From the NCBI RefSeq assembly GCF_039524395.1, contig NZ_BAAAGO010000018.1: DNA of 64,000 bases; one strand, written 5' to 3'. Numbering within the stretch: the first letter of the stretch is position 1; the number at the start of each line of letters is the position of its first letter. Source of the stretch: Micropruina glycogenica. GTDB taxonomy: Bacteria; Actinomycetota; Actinomycetes; Propionibacteriales; Propionibacteriaceae. The position numbers and the translations under genes were made by a program. Shown here in pieces: positions 1-10,100 of the stretch. The notes under the pieces were generated by a model that saw only the letters and a program-made list of their open reading frames with translations, was not told the DNA's origin and did no database searches.

Positions 1-441
1 AATCACTGGGGCTACCGCGCTGAGGGATGCGGCCTGACCGTGGTGACTGCGCAGGCGGCTGAGGCCGACCGTGGCGTGCTCGCCCAGTTGGTCGCCGACG
101 CCCAGCCCTATCTCGTGGTGCGGGCCAGTGACCTCGGTGCGATCGTGGGGCCGTTGGTGGCGCCTGGCAGAACGCCTTGCCACCGGTGCGAGGACCTCTA
201 CCGCACCACGGTCGACCCGGTGTGGCCGCGGTTGCTCGCGCAGCTCTGCCGCGGCCGTCCACCGCCTGAGCGACTCACGCTGGCCTGGGCCGCCAGCACC
301 GCGGCGCTGCATGCGCTGAGCTGGATCGAGGGCTCGTTGCCCGACTCGATCGGGGCCGGGGTTGAGCTGGCGGCCGACCGCCAGGTGCGCCTGCGACCCA
401 TACGCGCGCACCCGGCCTGCGGCTGTCTCGCCTACGGCTGA
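1..441 (+). CDS. E1/ThiF-like zinc-binding protein, C-terminal part (Rv3196-like)
   Basis: The reading frame is open from the first base, so the start lies outside the window and only about 146 C-terminal residues are present. The visible part has a CHRC pair in its first third and a C-x-CGC-like set (PACGC) at the very end. This is the zinc-ligand arrangement of E1-like (ThiF/HesA, TOMM cyclodehydratase C-domain) folds. It sits directly upstream of an ABC1 kinase gene and then uvrD2, the order seen for Rv3196-Rv3197-Rv3198c in mycobacteria. Proteins of this type are often auto-annotated as TOMM leader-binding proteins, but nothing here shows a peptide-modification role. The family assignment is by inference from the cysteines and context. 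Confidence 0.6.
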   Translation, partial: NHWGYRAEGCGLTVVTAQAAEADRGVLAQLVADAQPYLVVRASDLGAIVGPLVAPGRTPCHRCEDLYRTTVDPVWPRLLAQLCRGRPPPERLTLAWAASTAALHALSWIEGSLPDSIGAGVELAADRQVRLRPIRAHPACGCLAYG

Positions 442-472
442 ACCGCCGCCGGGGCGGGCTGGTCGCGGTTGG

Positions 473-478
473 CATAAT
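473..478 (+). promoter_or_regulatory. Candidate -10 hexamer for a leaderless ABC1-kinase mRNA
   Basis: CATAAT lies 7 bases before the ATG at 486, so transcription would begin at or next to that ATG. There is no clear ribosome binding site before either ATG (477 or 486). This spacing favours 486 as a leaderless start. No good -35 is visible. Confidence 0.4.
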
Positions 479-485
479 GGGGCGC

Positions 486-1814
486 ATGTCAGGCACCGAC
501 GATCCAGACCGGCAGGGCGGGGGGCCGCCCACGTCATCGTTGGCCCGGGCGTCCCGCATGTTGCAGTTGCCGCTGGGGGCCGCTCAGCGGCAGGCGGTCG
601 GGTTCGGGCGCAAGCTGTTGGGTGCCGACGCCGATCAGGTCGAACTCGAACTGCGCACCGCCGCCGCCGAGCAACTGTTCGCCGTTCTGGGCGAACTCAA
701 GGGCGGCGCCATGAAGTTCGGGCAGGCGCTGAGCATGTTCGAGGCGGTGCTACCCGAAGAGATCGCCGGGCCTTACCGACAACACCTGGCGAAGCTGCAG
801 GACGCCGCTCCCCCGTTGCCGTCGTCTCGGGTGCAGGCGGTGCTACGGGCCGAGTTGGGGTCGCACTGGCGCGACCGCTTCGAGTCCATCGACCTGCGCC
901 CCGCCGCGGCGGCCTCGATCGGTCAGGTGCACCGCGGCGTGTTGACCGGCGGACGTCCGGTGGCCATCAAGGTGCAGTACCCCGGCGCCGACCTGGCGCT
1001 GCGGTCCGACCTGCGGCAGATCGAACGCCTGGCCAACGTGGTGGCGCCGCTCGCCGGTGGGGTCGACGTGGTGACGATCAGCCGTGAACTGGCGGCTCGC
1101 ATCGCCGAAGAGGTCGACTACACGCTCGAGGCCCAGCACCAGGCGCAGGCCGCCGAGGCGTTCGCCGGTGACGCCGAGTTCGTGGTGCCCCGGGTGCACG
1201 AAGCCACCCCGCGGGTGCTGATCAGCGACTGGCTCGACGGCCGCAAACTGACCACCGCCGCCGAATCACCGACCGAGGTGCGCAACCGGGTCGGCCTGTC
1301 GTACGTGCGCTTCCTGTTCGCCGGCCCCGCCCGGGCGGGCCTGCTGCACGCCGACCCGCACCCGGGCAACTATCTGGTGCTGCCCGACGGACGGCTCGGC
1401 GTGGTCGATTTCGGCCTGGTCGCGCGACTGCCCGAGGGCTTGCCGCCGGCGATGGGACGGCTGATCCAACTCGCGATCACCAGCGACGCCGCGGCGGTGA
1501 CCGCGGGTCTGGCCGCCGAGGGCTTCATCGCCAAGGACGTCGACGCGGGGGAATTGCTGGGTTACCTCGAACCGTTCGTCGAACCGGCGCGAGAAGACGA
1601 GTTCCACTTCGACCGCGAATGGATGCGCGAACAGTTTCGGCACGTGCAGGGCAGTTCGAACCGAGGCGGGGTGGGCATGAAGCTCACCATTCCCCCGGTG
1701 TACGCATTGATCCACCGCGTGTGGATGGGGGGCATCGCGGTGCTGGCCCAGCTAGACGTCACCGCCCGATTTCGCGACGTGCTGGCCGAGTTTCTGCCCG
1801 GCTGGCACGACTGA
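486..1814 (+). CDS. ABC1/UbiB-family atypical kinase (AarF domain)
   Basis: 442 residues, the usual size for this family. Seen in order: the KxGQ motif (AMKFGQALSMFE), the alanine-rich loop AAASIGQVHRGVL, the ATP-site lysine in VAIKVQYPGAD, the catalytic LLHADPHPGNYLV and the metal-binding VVDFGLVARLP. Family members are membrane-associated ATPases/kinases linked to isoprenoid-quinone or lipid metabolism; the substrate here is unknown. An upstream ATG at 477 is also in frame, but the CATAAT box overlaps it. The 3' end runs 63 bases into the convergent uvrD2 gene. The mycobacterial homologue Rv3197 has sometimes been labelled a macrolide transporter, which the motifs do not support. Confidence 0.88.
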   Translation: MSGTDDPDRQGGGPPTSSLARASRMLQLPLGAAQRQAVGFGRKLLGADADQVELELRTAAAEQLFAVLGELKGGAMKFGQALSMFEAVLPEEIAGPYRQHLAKLQDAAPPLPSSRVQAVLRAELGSHWRDRFESIDLRPAAAASIGQVHRGVLTGGRPVAIKVQYPGADLALRSDLRQIERLANVVAPLAGGVDVVTISRELAARIAEEVDYTLEAQHQAQAAEAFAGDAEFVVPRVHEATPRVLISDWLDGRKLTTAAESPTEVRNRVGLSYVRFLFAGPARAGLLHADPHPGNYLVLPDGRLGVVDFGLVARLPEGLPPAMGRLIQLAITSDAAAVTAGLAAEGFIAKDVDAGELLGYLEPFVEPAREDEFHFDREWMREQFRHVQGSSNRGGVGMKLTIPPVYALIHRVWMGGIAVLAQLDVTARFRDVLAEFLPGWHD

Positions 1815-3860
1815 ACCCAGAATCGCGAACACCGCCTCGCTGTACTTGTCGGCCTTGCTGCGGCCAACCCCGGCGATGGCCAACAACTCGCGATCGTCGC
1901 TGGGCCGAGCCTCGGCGATGGCCATCAGGGTGGCGTCGGTGAACACACAGAACGCCGGCAGGTTCGCCTCGGCGGCCTCTTGCCGACGCCACTCACGCAA
2001 CAGCTCCCACGTGTGTTCGTCGTAGCTCGACGGGCAGTCGGCGTGCCGACCGAGCTTCAGCTCGGCACCCGGCGCGAGCGGCTTGCCGCACACCCGGCAG
2101 GTGACGGCGTGCCGGCTCTTGGCCCTCTTGCCGCTGCGCACGGCCCGATGCGCAGGTTCGGTTTCGGGCCTGATGCCGTCCAGAAACCGCGACGGCTTGC
2201 GGCGCTGGCCGCCGCCGGTGCGTGACGGTGCCCACGACAGCCACAGGTGCTTGCGGGCACGGGTGACGCCCACGTAGAGCAGCCGCTGCTCTTCGGCGAG
2301 TTGGTCGGGCGACTGCGCCAGCGCGAACGGCAGGGTGCCCTCTTGCAGCCCCACCAGCGCCACGCCCGTCCATTCCAGGCCCTTCGCAGCGTGCAGCGTC
2401 GACAGCGTCACCCCTGCCCCGGACGGCGCGTGCTCGGCCCGCGCACGTTCGTCCAGTTCGGCGAGCAGGTGCGGCAGGTCGGCGTCGGGGTGCCGGCCCA
2501 CGTGATCGACCGCGAGGGTGAACAGGGCCGCCAGCGACTCCCAGCGTTCACGCGCCTGGCCCTGGCCCGATGGTGGTTCGACGGTCCAGCCTGCGCCGGC
2601 CAGCACCCCGCGCACCACATTGACCAGGTCGTCGTCGGGGGCGGCCCCGGCCTGACCGCGCAGCGCGTGCAGCGCCGTGCGCACCTCTTGACGCTGGAAG
2701 AAGCCCTCGGAACTGCGCAGCGTGAACGGCACCTTGGCCGAACTCAACGCGGCCTCATAGGCGGGCGACTGGGCGTGAATGCGGTAGAGCACGGCCAGGT
2801 CTGCCGGCGGCACCCCGTCGCGAATGAGTTGAGCCAGCCAGGCTGCGACCCGGGCCGCCTCATCGCTCTCGGAATCGGCCTGGGTGAAGATGGGCGCCGG
2901 CCCTTCGCCGCCCTGAGCCACCAGTTTGACGCCCTCGGCCGGCCCCCGAGCGCGCAGCACCTGATTGGCCACGTCGACCACCTGTGTGGTCGAACGGTAG
3001 TCACGCACCAGGCGGATCACCTCGGCGTTCGGGTGCCGAACGGCGAATCGCGTCAGGTAGGTCGACCGTGCGCCCGCGAACGAGTGAATGGTCTGCGCCG
3101 GATCGCCCACCACGCACAGGTCGGGCTGGTCACCCAGCCACAACTCCAGCAGCTTCTGCTGCAGCGGGCTGACGTCCTGGTATTCGTCGACCACCAGGTG
3201 CCGATAGGTGCGCCGCACCTGCGCGCGCACGTCGTCGTGATCGCTCAACAGTGCAACCGCGCACAGCAGCACGTCGTCGAAGTCGATCACCCCGCGGTCG
3301 ACCTTGAGCCGCTCATAGCGGTCGTAGATGCGACCGACGCCGGTGGGGTCGATGGCGGCCACCTCGCGGCCGCCGGCGATGGCCAGTTCGGCGTAGTCGG
3401 CGGGGGGAACGTTGCTGACCTTGGCCCAGCTGATCTCGGTGAGCAGGTCGCGCAGGGTGCCGGATTCGACCCGCTGGTTCAACTGCCGCCCTGCGGCTTC
3501 GGCCATCAGGCCGGCGCGCTGGTCGCTGACCCGCGGCAATTCGCCACCCATGGCCGCCGGCCAGAAGTACTGGGCCTGACGCAAAGCGGCCGAATGAAAG
3601 GTTCGGGCCTGAACCCGCGGCTGGCCCAGGCCGCGCAGCCGGCCGCGCAGTTCACCGGCCGCCCGCGTGGTGAAGGTGACGGCCAGCACCGCCAGCGGGT
3701 CGTAGGCGCCGATGGCGCAGCCGTGGGCGATGCGATGGGTGATCGCGCGCGTCTTGCCCGTGCCGGCGCCCGCGATCACGCAGACGGGCACGCCGAACGT
3801 GGTCGCCACGGCCCGTTGTTCAGGGTCGAGCGCAGCCAGCAGGTCGTCGGTTTCGGGCAC
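1752..3860 (-). CDS. uvrD2: UvrD2-type superfamily 1A DNA helicase with HRDC domain
   Basis: 702 residues from GTG 3860. A 3'-5' DNA helicase of the UvrD/PcrA family. Motifs: Walker A GAGTGKTRAI near residue 35, VDEYQD (motif II), GDPAQTIHSFAGA (motif III), VRDYRSTTQV (IV), STLHAAKGLEW (V) and YVGVTRARK (VI). The C-terminus has the hallmarks of the actinobacterial UvrD2 subtype: a four-cysteine motif beginning CRVCGKP and a final HRDC domain (LLAIAGVGRSKADKY). In mycobacteria this domain arrangement interacts with Ku and works in DNA repair. GTG 3869 is also in frame, but TACAGT ends exactly 7 bases before GTG 3860, which suggests a leaderless mRNA. It converges on and overlaps the ABC1 gene. 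Confidence 0.93.
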   Translation of the reverse strand: MPETDDLLAALDPEQRAVATTFGVPVCVIAGAGTGKTRAITHRIAHGCAIGAYDPLAVLAVTFTTRAAGELRGRLRGLGQPRVQARTFHSAALRQAQYFWPAAMGGELPRVSDQRAGLMAEAAGRQLNQRVESGTLRDLLTEISWAKVSNVPPADYAELAIAGGREVAAIDPTGVGRIYDRYERLKVDRGVIDFDDVLLCAVALLSDHDDVRAQVRRTYRHLVVDEYQDVSPLQQKLLELWLGDQPDLCVVGDPAQTIHSFAGARSTYLTRFAVRHPNAEVIRLVRDYRSTTQVVDVANQVLRARGPAEGVKLVAQGGEGPAPIFTQADSESDEAARVAAWLAQLIRDGVPPADLAVLYRIHAQSPAYEAALSSAKVPFTLRSSEGFFQRQEVRTALHALRGQAGAAPDDDLVNVVRGVLAGAGWTVEPPSGQGQARERWESLAALFTLAVDHVGRHPDADLPHLLAELDERARAEHAPSGAGVTLSTLHAAKGLEWTGVALVGLQEGTLPFALAQSPDQLAEEQRLLYVGVTRARKHLWLSWAPSRTGGGQRRKPSRFLDGIRPETEPAHRAVRSGKRAKSRHAVTCRVCGKPLAPGAELKLGRHADCPSSYDEHTWELLREWRRQEAAEANLPAFCVFTDATLMAIAEARPSDDRELLAIAGVGRSKADKYSEAVFAILGSVVPAGQKLGQHVAKSGGDV

Positions 3861-3867
3861 GGCTCTC

Positions 3868-3873
3868 ACTGTA
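3868..3873 (-). promoter_or_regulatory. Candidate -10 for leaderless uvrD2
   Basis: On the minus strand TACAGT is followed by seven bases and then GTG 3860. No ribosome binding site precedes the start. The 3874-4055 spacer to recC holds no gene; in particular no whiB7 reading frame is present here, unlike mycobacteria. Confidence 0.45.
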
Positions 3874-4055
3874 AGGCGTGCCTACGACAGGTTCGCGACG
3901 CCGTCGTCGCTCGAGCAGGGGGACGAAACCCCGGGTGAGGTTCTACGTCACCATCCGAACGAACCGTCCCCCGAACCAGGAACCATCCACTCCATCGGTG
4001 CCACTTTTGGAGCGCACGAAAACTGTCAGCGGCCGACCATAGGGTGGTGAGCACG

Positions 4056-7000
4056 ATGACCGAACTGCTTGTGCACCGCGCCCCCGACGCCGCCGCCCTG
4101 GCCGCCGAGTTGGCTGGGCGGCTGGGTGGCACCCGGCCCGATCCGTTCGGTATCGACGTGGTGGTCACCCCCCACCCGCACCTGCGCCGCTGGCTGACCA
4201 ACGAACTCGCCCAGCGCCTCGGCCGCCCCGGCGAGGGCATCTGCGCGGGCGTCTCGTTCGTCACCCCGGGCCGGCTGCTGCACGACCTGGGCGACCCGGT
4301 GCGGTTCTGGCAGCCCCGTCAGTTGGCCTGGCGGCTGCTGACGGTGAGCGCCGACCACCCCGACGAAGCGCGGCTCGACCAACTGCGCCGGCACCTGGCC
4401 GGGTCGCGCAATCCCTATCGCGTGGCGCACCGGCTCGCGGCCAACTTTCACCGCTACCTGCACTGGCGACCCGAACTCGTCGCCGGCTGGCTGGCCGGCC
4501 GCGACACCGACGAACACGGTGCCGACCTGAGCTTCGACGCCTGGCAGCCCGTGCTGTGGCGGCTCGCGGCCGCCGATGCCGACCCGCTGGCGGCCACCGC
4601 CGGGTTCCTGCAACGACTGCGTGACGAACCCGCCGCCCTGCCGCTGCCACCGGAGCTGTCATTCGTGCAACCCGACCCGCTGTCGCCCTGGTGGCTCGAC
4701 CTGCTCGAGGCGATCGCCGCTCATCGCCAGGTGCACGTCTCGTTGGTCGACGATCTGACCCACGGGGCCCCCGCTCCGGGGCCGGCCGCCCGGCTGACCG
4801 CGTTCGGGCGGCAAGCACAGTCGGGCCTGTTGGCCCGAGCCACCGTCGCGCCGGTGACGTCGTCCAGACAACCGGCCACGACCACCCTGAGCTGGTTGCA
4901 GCGGGCGCTGGCCGGCGGGGTGCCCCCGTCCGCTCCCCCGCCCGACGGCTCGGTGCAGGTGCACGGTGGGCATGGTTTGGAGCGCCAGGTTGAGATTCTG
5001 CGCGACACGCTCACCGCACTGCTGGCCGCCGACCCCACGCTCGAACCCCGACACATCATCGTGGGCTGCCCCAATCTCGCCGCCGCGGCACCGCTGATTC
5101 AAGCCGCGTTCCGGCTGCCGCCCGGGGTTCCCGGACGCCACCCGGCCAACGATTTTCGGGTACAGATCGCCGACCGCAGTTCGGCCGACGTCAACCCGTT
5201 GGTGGGTGCCCTGGTGCATGCCCTGCAGTTGGTCACCTCCCGAGCCGAAGCGGCCGAGGTCATCGACTTCTGCGCCCGCCCCGTGGTTGCGGCACGCTTC
5301 GGGTTCGACGGCGACTCTCTCGAACGGCTCGCGCACCTGGCCGGGGCGGCGGGCGTCCGCTGGGGCCTGTCGCCGCGGCACCGTGAACGGTTCGACCTGG
5401 GTGCCGTGGCGCAGAACACGTGGTGGAGCGGGCTGCAACGCATGCTGCTCGGCACCGCGCTCAGCGAAAACGACTTGCCCATGGTGGGCACCGTGCTGCC
5501 GCTCGACGACGTCGACGACGGTGACCTGACCCTGCTGGGCGGTGTGGCCGAACTGCTCAGCCGGCTGCTCAAGCTCGCCACCGAGTACGCCGAACCCGCC
5601 ACGCTGGCCGACTGGGTGGTGCGGCTGCAATGGGCCGTCGACGCGTTCACCCAAGTCAGCGGCAACGACGTCTGGCAGCGTACCGACGCGCTGGGCAGCA
5701 TCGCCCAACTCGGCGAGCGCGGCGCAGGTTCGACCACCGTGACGCTGGCCGAGATCACCGATCTGGTGTCGGACGAGTTCGAGCGGGGTCAGGCCCGCTC
5801 CACCTACGGCAACGGTTCACTGACGGTGTGCTCGTTGCGGTCGCTGCGCGGCGTGCCGTATCGGGTGGTGTGTCTGCTGGGCCTCGACGACGGCGTTTTC
5901 CCGCACGGCCCGGGCCGCGACGGCGACGATCTGATGCAACGCGAGCTGCGCGCGGGCGAGCCCGATCCCCCGGCCGAAGATCGGCAGGCACTCAGCGACG
6001 CGATCATGGCGGCACAGCAGTCACTCGTGATGGTGCACCAGGCCCGCTCGGCCCAGTCGAACGAGCTGATTCCGCCACCCACTGCCTTGGCCGACCTGCT
6101 CGATCTGCTCGGCCAAGCCGGGGTTCAGCAACGACAGCACCCGCTGCAGCCGTTCAGCCCCACCCTGTTCGGTACCGACGGGCCACCACGCAGCTACGAT
6201 CCGGCCGGCCTGCGCGGCGCCTTCGCGGTCAGCGGAACACGGCGCTTGCCTACGCTCGACACCCCGGTGCCGCCGGCGGCACCGCTGGTCGAGGTGAGCC
6301 TCGACGACCTGCTGCGCTTCGTGCGCGATCCCGCCAGGCACTTTCTGCGCGTACGCTGCGGCCTGGCGTACTGGCAGGCCGACGAGGTCGCGGCCGACAT
6401 TCCGATCGAACCGGACGGCCTGCAGCGCTGGGGCGTCGGCGAACGCATGCTGGGTCTGCTGCGGGCCGGGCACAGCCCTGACGAGGTGCAACGGGCCGAG
6501 TGGCTCCGTGGCACCGTGCCTCCGGGCCTTTTGGGCACCCGCCTGCTGAAGGGTCTCGGCGCCCAACTCGAGCCGATCATGGCCGCGCTGCCCGCCGAAG
6601 CCGCCGCCCCGTTGCAGCATCACGACATCGCCGTCGACTGCGGCCCCGTCCGGGTCGTCGGACGAGTGGCGACCCAGCAGCAGCTGGTGCTGCAGGCGAC
6701 GTTCGCCAAACCGTCCGAATCACGACGCATCGAGGCGTGGCTGCGGCTCCTGGCCCTGTGCGCCGCCGACGATCGCGACTGGACGGCGATGCTGGTTGCG
6801 CACGGCGGTGACGCCCTGCGGTTGCAGGGGCTCGATCAACCGACGGCTCAGGCCTTGCTCGATCGCTGGGTGCGGCTCTACCGCATCGGTCTCGAACTGC
6901 CGGTGCCCCTGCCGCTGCGGTTCGGTGCCCGTGTGGCGCGGCTGCTCGATTCCGGCGGTGACCCTCTGCGTGACGGTGATCTGCAGTGGGCCTACCGCGA

Positions 7001-7166
7001 TCACGCCTCGCGCCAGATGCGGCAGTTCTACCCCGAGTTGACCGACGTGTTGGGGGTGCCGCTCGGTGTCGACGACCTCGACCAGCCCGGCGAAACGGTT
7101 CTCGCGCTGGCGGCGGCTCGGCTGATCTGGCAGCCCTTGACCGACCACGAGGGGGTGCGGGCATGA
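4056..7166 (+). CDS. recC: Exodeoxyribonuclease V gamma subunit RecC
   Basis: 1036 residues from ATG 4056, preceded at 8 bases by AGGGTGG; GTG 4044 and 4047 are in-frame alternatives. RecC is the inactive-helicase/Chi-recognition subunit of RecBCD, which resects double-strand breaks for RecA loading. The N-terminus has the RecC pattern PHPHLRRWLTNELAQRLG. The middle has the family segment HGGHGLERQVEILRD and, later, VVCLLGLDDGVFPHGPGRDGDDL. The sequence lacks Walker motifs, as expected for RecC. It is the first gene of recC-recB-recD, and its stop overlaps the recB ATG by four bases (ATGA), so the subunits are probably translationally coupled. Confidence 0.95.
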   Translation: MTELLVHRAPDAAALAAELAGRLGGTRPDPFGIDVVVTPHPHLRRWLTNELAQRLGRPGEGICAGVSFVTPGRLLHDLGDPVRFWQPRQLAWRLLTVSADHPDEARLDQLRRHLAGSRNPYRVAHRLAANFHRYLHWRPELVAGWLAGRDTDEHGADLSFDAWQPVLWRLAAADADPLAATAGFLQRLRDEPAALPLPPELSFVQPDPLSPWWLDLLEAIAAHRQVHVSLVDDLTHGAPAPGPAARLTAFGRQAQSGLLARATVAPVTSSRQPATTTLSWLQRALAGGVPPSAPPPDGSVQVHGGHGLERQVEILRDTLTALLAADPTLEPRHIIVGCPNLAAAAPLIQAAFRLPPGVPGRHPANDFRVQIADRSSADVNPLVGALVHALQLVTSRAEAAEVIDFCARPVVAARFGFDGDSLERLAHLAGAAGVRWGLSPRHRERFDLGAVAQNTWWSGLQRMLLGTALSENDLPMVGTVLPLDDVDDGDLTLLGGVAELLSRLLKLATEYAEPATLADWVVRLQWAVDAFTQVSGNDVWQRTDALGSIAQLGERGAGSTTVTLAEITDLVSDEFERGQARSTYGNGSLTVCSLRSLRGVPYRVVCLLGLDDGVFPHGPGRDGDDLMQRELRAGEPDPPAEDRQALSDAIMAAQQSLVMVHQARSAQSNELIPPPTALADLLDLLGQAGVQQRQHPLQPFSPTLFGTDGPPRSYDPAGLRGAFAVSGTRRLPTLDTPVPPAAPLVEVSLDDLLRFVRDPARHFLRVRCGLAYWQADEVAADIPIEPDGLQRWGVGERMLGLLRAGHSPDEVQRAEWLRGTVPPGLLGTRLLKGLGAQLEPIMAALPAEAAAPLQHHDIAVDCGPVRVVGRVATQQQLVLQATFAKPSESRRIEAWLRLLALCAADDRDWTAMLVAHGGDALRLQGLDQPTAQALLDRWVRLYRIGLELPVPLPLRFGARVARLLDSGGDPLRDGDLQWAYRDHASRQMRQFYPELTDVLGVPLGVDDLDQPGETVLALAAARLIWQPLTDHEGVRA

Positions 7167-10100
7167 CCACGACCACTCCCCTTGAGTTCGACGTCTCGGC
7201 TCCGCTACCACCGGGCACGGTGGTGCTCGAGGCGTCCGCCGGCACCGGCAAGACCCATGCGGTGGCGGCGCTGGCCGTGCGGCTGCTCGGTGAAGGTGAC
7301 ACCACCATCGACCGGTTGCTCATGGTCACCTTCGGCCGCAACGCCACGCGCGAGCTGCGGGCCCGGGTGCGCCACCACCTGATCGAGGCCACCATGACGG
7401 CCCAGCCGGGCCTGACCCGCGACCGGCTCGAGGCGGCCGTCGCGGGTTTCGACAGCGCGCGGCTGATGACCATTCACGAGTTCTGCGCCGCCATGTACGA
7501 CGAGCTGGGCATTCTGGCCACCGCCGACCCCTCGGGCGAAGTGGTCACCGATCTTCGTCCGCTGGCCGAGCAGGTGGCCCGCGACCTCTATCTCAGTCGC
7601 TACGCCTTCGACGAACGGCAGCCCCCCTTCGCCCTGCATGACCTCAAGCGTGACGGGGTGACCACCACCGGGGCGTTGAGTCTCGCCGACGCGGCACTGC
7701 AGCACAGCCTGCGGCCCATCGTGCCCGCCGAGGCCGAGGGCATGATCGGGCAGCGCGTCGAGTTCGCCGAACAGGTGCGCGTGGTCGCCGCCGAACGACG
7801 CCGACAAGCGGGCACGTACACGTTCGACGACCAGCTGATTCGGCTGCGCGACGCGCTCGCCGACCCGGTCACCGGGCCCGCGGCGTGCCAACGGTTGCGT
7901 GATCGGTTCGACGCGGTGCTGGTCGACGAGTTTCAAGACACCGACCCGGTGCAGTGGAACATTCTGCAGCGCCTGTTCGACGGGCACCGGCGGCTGGTGC
8001 TGATCGGCGACCCCAAACAGGCCATCTACACCTTTCGCGGTGCCGACATCGCCGCCTACGTCACCGCCGTGTCGGCGGCAGGCGGCCGATTCTCGCTCAG
8101 CGTGAACCATCGCAGCGATGAAGCACTGGTGCAGGGGCTGGGCGAACTGTTTCACGGCCTGCAGCTCGGCGATGCCATCGAGGTGCACCCCGTGGTTGCC
8201 AAGCGTTCCGGCTCGGGGGTGCGCGCCGACGACGGCCCGGTCGCGCCGGTCACGCTGCGCTGCGTCGACGACGAGGTGTGGCCGGGCGTCGCCCACGAGC
8301 GTATTCGGGCCGATGTGGTTCGCCAGGTGCGGCACATGCTCGATCACGAGCAACTTGTGCACGACGGTACGTGGCGGCCGGTTCGGCCCGGTGACATCGC
8401 GGTGCTGGTGCGTACCAACCACGGCGCGGCCCGCACCGCCGATGCGTTGCGTTCGGCGGGTGTGCCCGTGGCCCTCAGCGGCGCCGACAGCATCTACGCC
8501 ACCGCGGCCGCCGACGATTGGCTCACCCTGCTGCGCGCACTGGCATCGCTGCGGCCCGGCGAACTGAGGCACGCCTTGGTGAGTGCCTTCTTCGACGTTT
8601 CGCTCGGCGAACTCGCCGCCGCCGACGACGGGCTGCTGGCCGATTGGACCGCAACGCTGCGCCAGTGGGATCGCACCCTGACCCGGTCGGGCGTGGCCGC
8701 CCTGTTCGCCCAGATCAACGCCGAGACCACGTTCATCGAACGCGTGCTGGGGCGCCCCGACGGCGAGCGTCTGATGACTGACTTCAGGCACGTCACCGAG
8801 GTGTTGCACGAGGCGTCCGGGCACCACCGGCCCGGTGCCGCGTGGCTCGCGGACTGGCTGCACCGCGAGCAGCGCACGTGGGCCGACGACGAGCGCACCC
8901 GGCGGCTCGAGACCGACGCCCAGGCCGTGCAGGTCAAGACCGTGCACGGCGCGAAGGGTTTGCAGTACCCGATCGTGCTGCTGCCCGACCTGTGGAGCAG
9001 CATCGGTGACGTCGACGCGGGTCGTGAGCTGCTGCTGCACGACGACACCGCCCGCGCGGTGGTCGACGTCGGCGGTCGTGACGCCGACGGCCGCGCGGCC
9101 CGATTTCAGCGGGCCGATGCCGAAGAGGCGGAAGAGTCGCTGCGGCTGCTCTACGTGGCGTTCACCCGGGCCCGGTCGCAGGTGATCGCCTGGTGGGCGC
9201 GCACCAAACGTACGCAGCGTTCGGCGCTGCAGCGGGTGATCTACCGGCACCGCGACGACTCGTTCGCCGCGCCCGACCGCGGGTACCCCCTGCATCGTCC
9301 GCCGGGTTCACTCTCACCCGGTGACCTGGCCTGGGTCCGGCAGGCGCGCGGGGTGCGGGTCGAGTCGGTGCAGGCCGCGCCGCTGCCGGCCGCACCCACC
9401 GCGTCGGCCGTGCGACCGTTGCTGCGCGCGCTCGTCTTCGAGCGCGGCATCGATGCCGATTGGCGCCGTACCTCGTACTCGGGCCTCACCGCCGGCGTGC
9501 ACGCCGAGGCGCCGCTGCTGGCCGACGAACCCGAATCCGCCGAACCGGTCGTGCCGACCTCGGGGGCGTCCGACCCGTCACCGATGCGCGACCTGCCGGG
9601 CGGCACCCAGTTCGGCAGCCTCGTGCACGTGCTGTTCGAGCAGGTCGACCCCGGCCCCGACGAAGCCACCCTGGCCGCTCGGCTGACGGCGACAGCGGCC
9701 GAGTGGCTGCCCCGCTTTCCTTTGCCGGGGGTCACCCCGGGCGGGCTTGCCGAGGCGCTGCTGCCCGCCTTCGCCACGCCGCTGGGCCCGCTCGCCGACG
9801 ACCGCAGCCTGGCCGACCTACCCATCGCCGACCGCGTGGCCGAATTCACCTTTGACCTACCCCTTGCTCCCGCAGCCCGCTTCACGCTGGCAGACCTGGC
9901 CGGTCTGCTGCAGCGGCATCTGACCCCCGATGACCCGCTGGTGGGCTACCCGGCTCTGCTCACCGACCCTGCCCTGGCCGACCAGCCGCTCACCGGCTTT
10001 CTCACCGGCAGCATCGACGCGGTGCTACGCGTGGGTGAGGCCACCGATCAGCGTTACGTGGTGGTCGACTACAAGACCAACCGGCTCGGTGGCGACGACC

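Noticed and set aside
1..441. First gene as part of a second TOMM biosynthetic cluster
   Set aside because: No YcaO, dehydrogenase or precursor is beside it; the neighbours match the ordinary mycobacterial repair-gene neighbourhood.
2247..3938. A 563-codon open frame opposite uvrD2, and similar long frames opposite recB, adnA, telA and the DEAD-box gene
   Set aside because: All mirror genes with complete motif sets and have no domain of their own.
3874..4043. Possible whiB7 or small redox gene between uvrD2 and recC, as in mycobacteria
   Set aside because: No frame with the WhiB cysteine pattern or a glutaredoxin motif is present in this short spacer.
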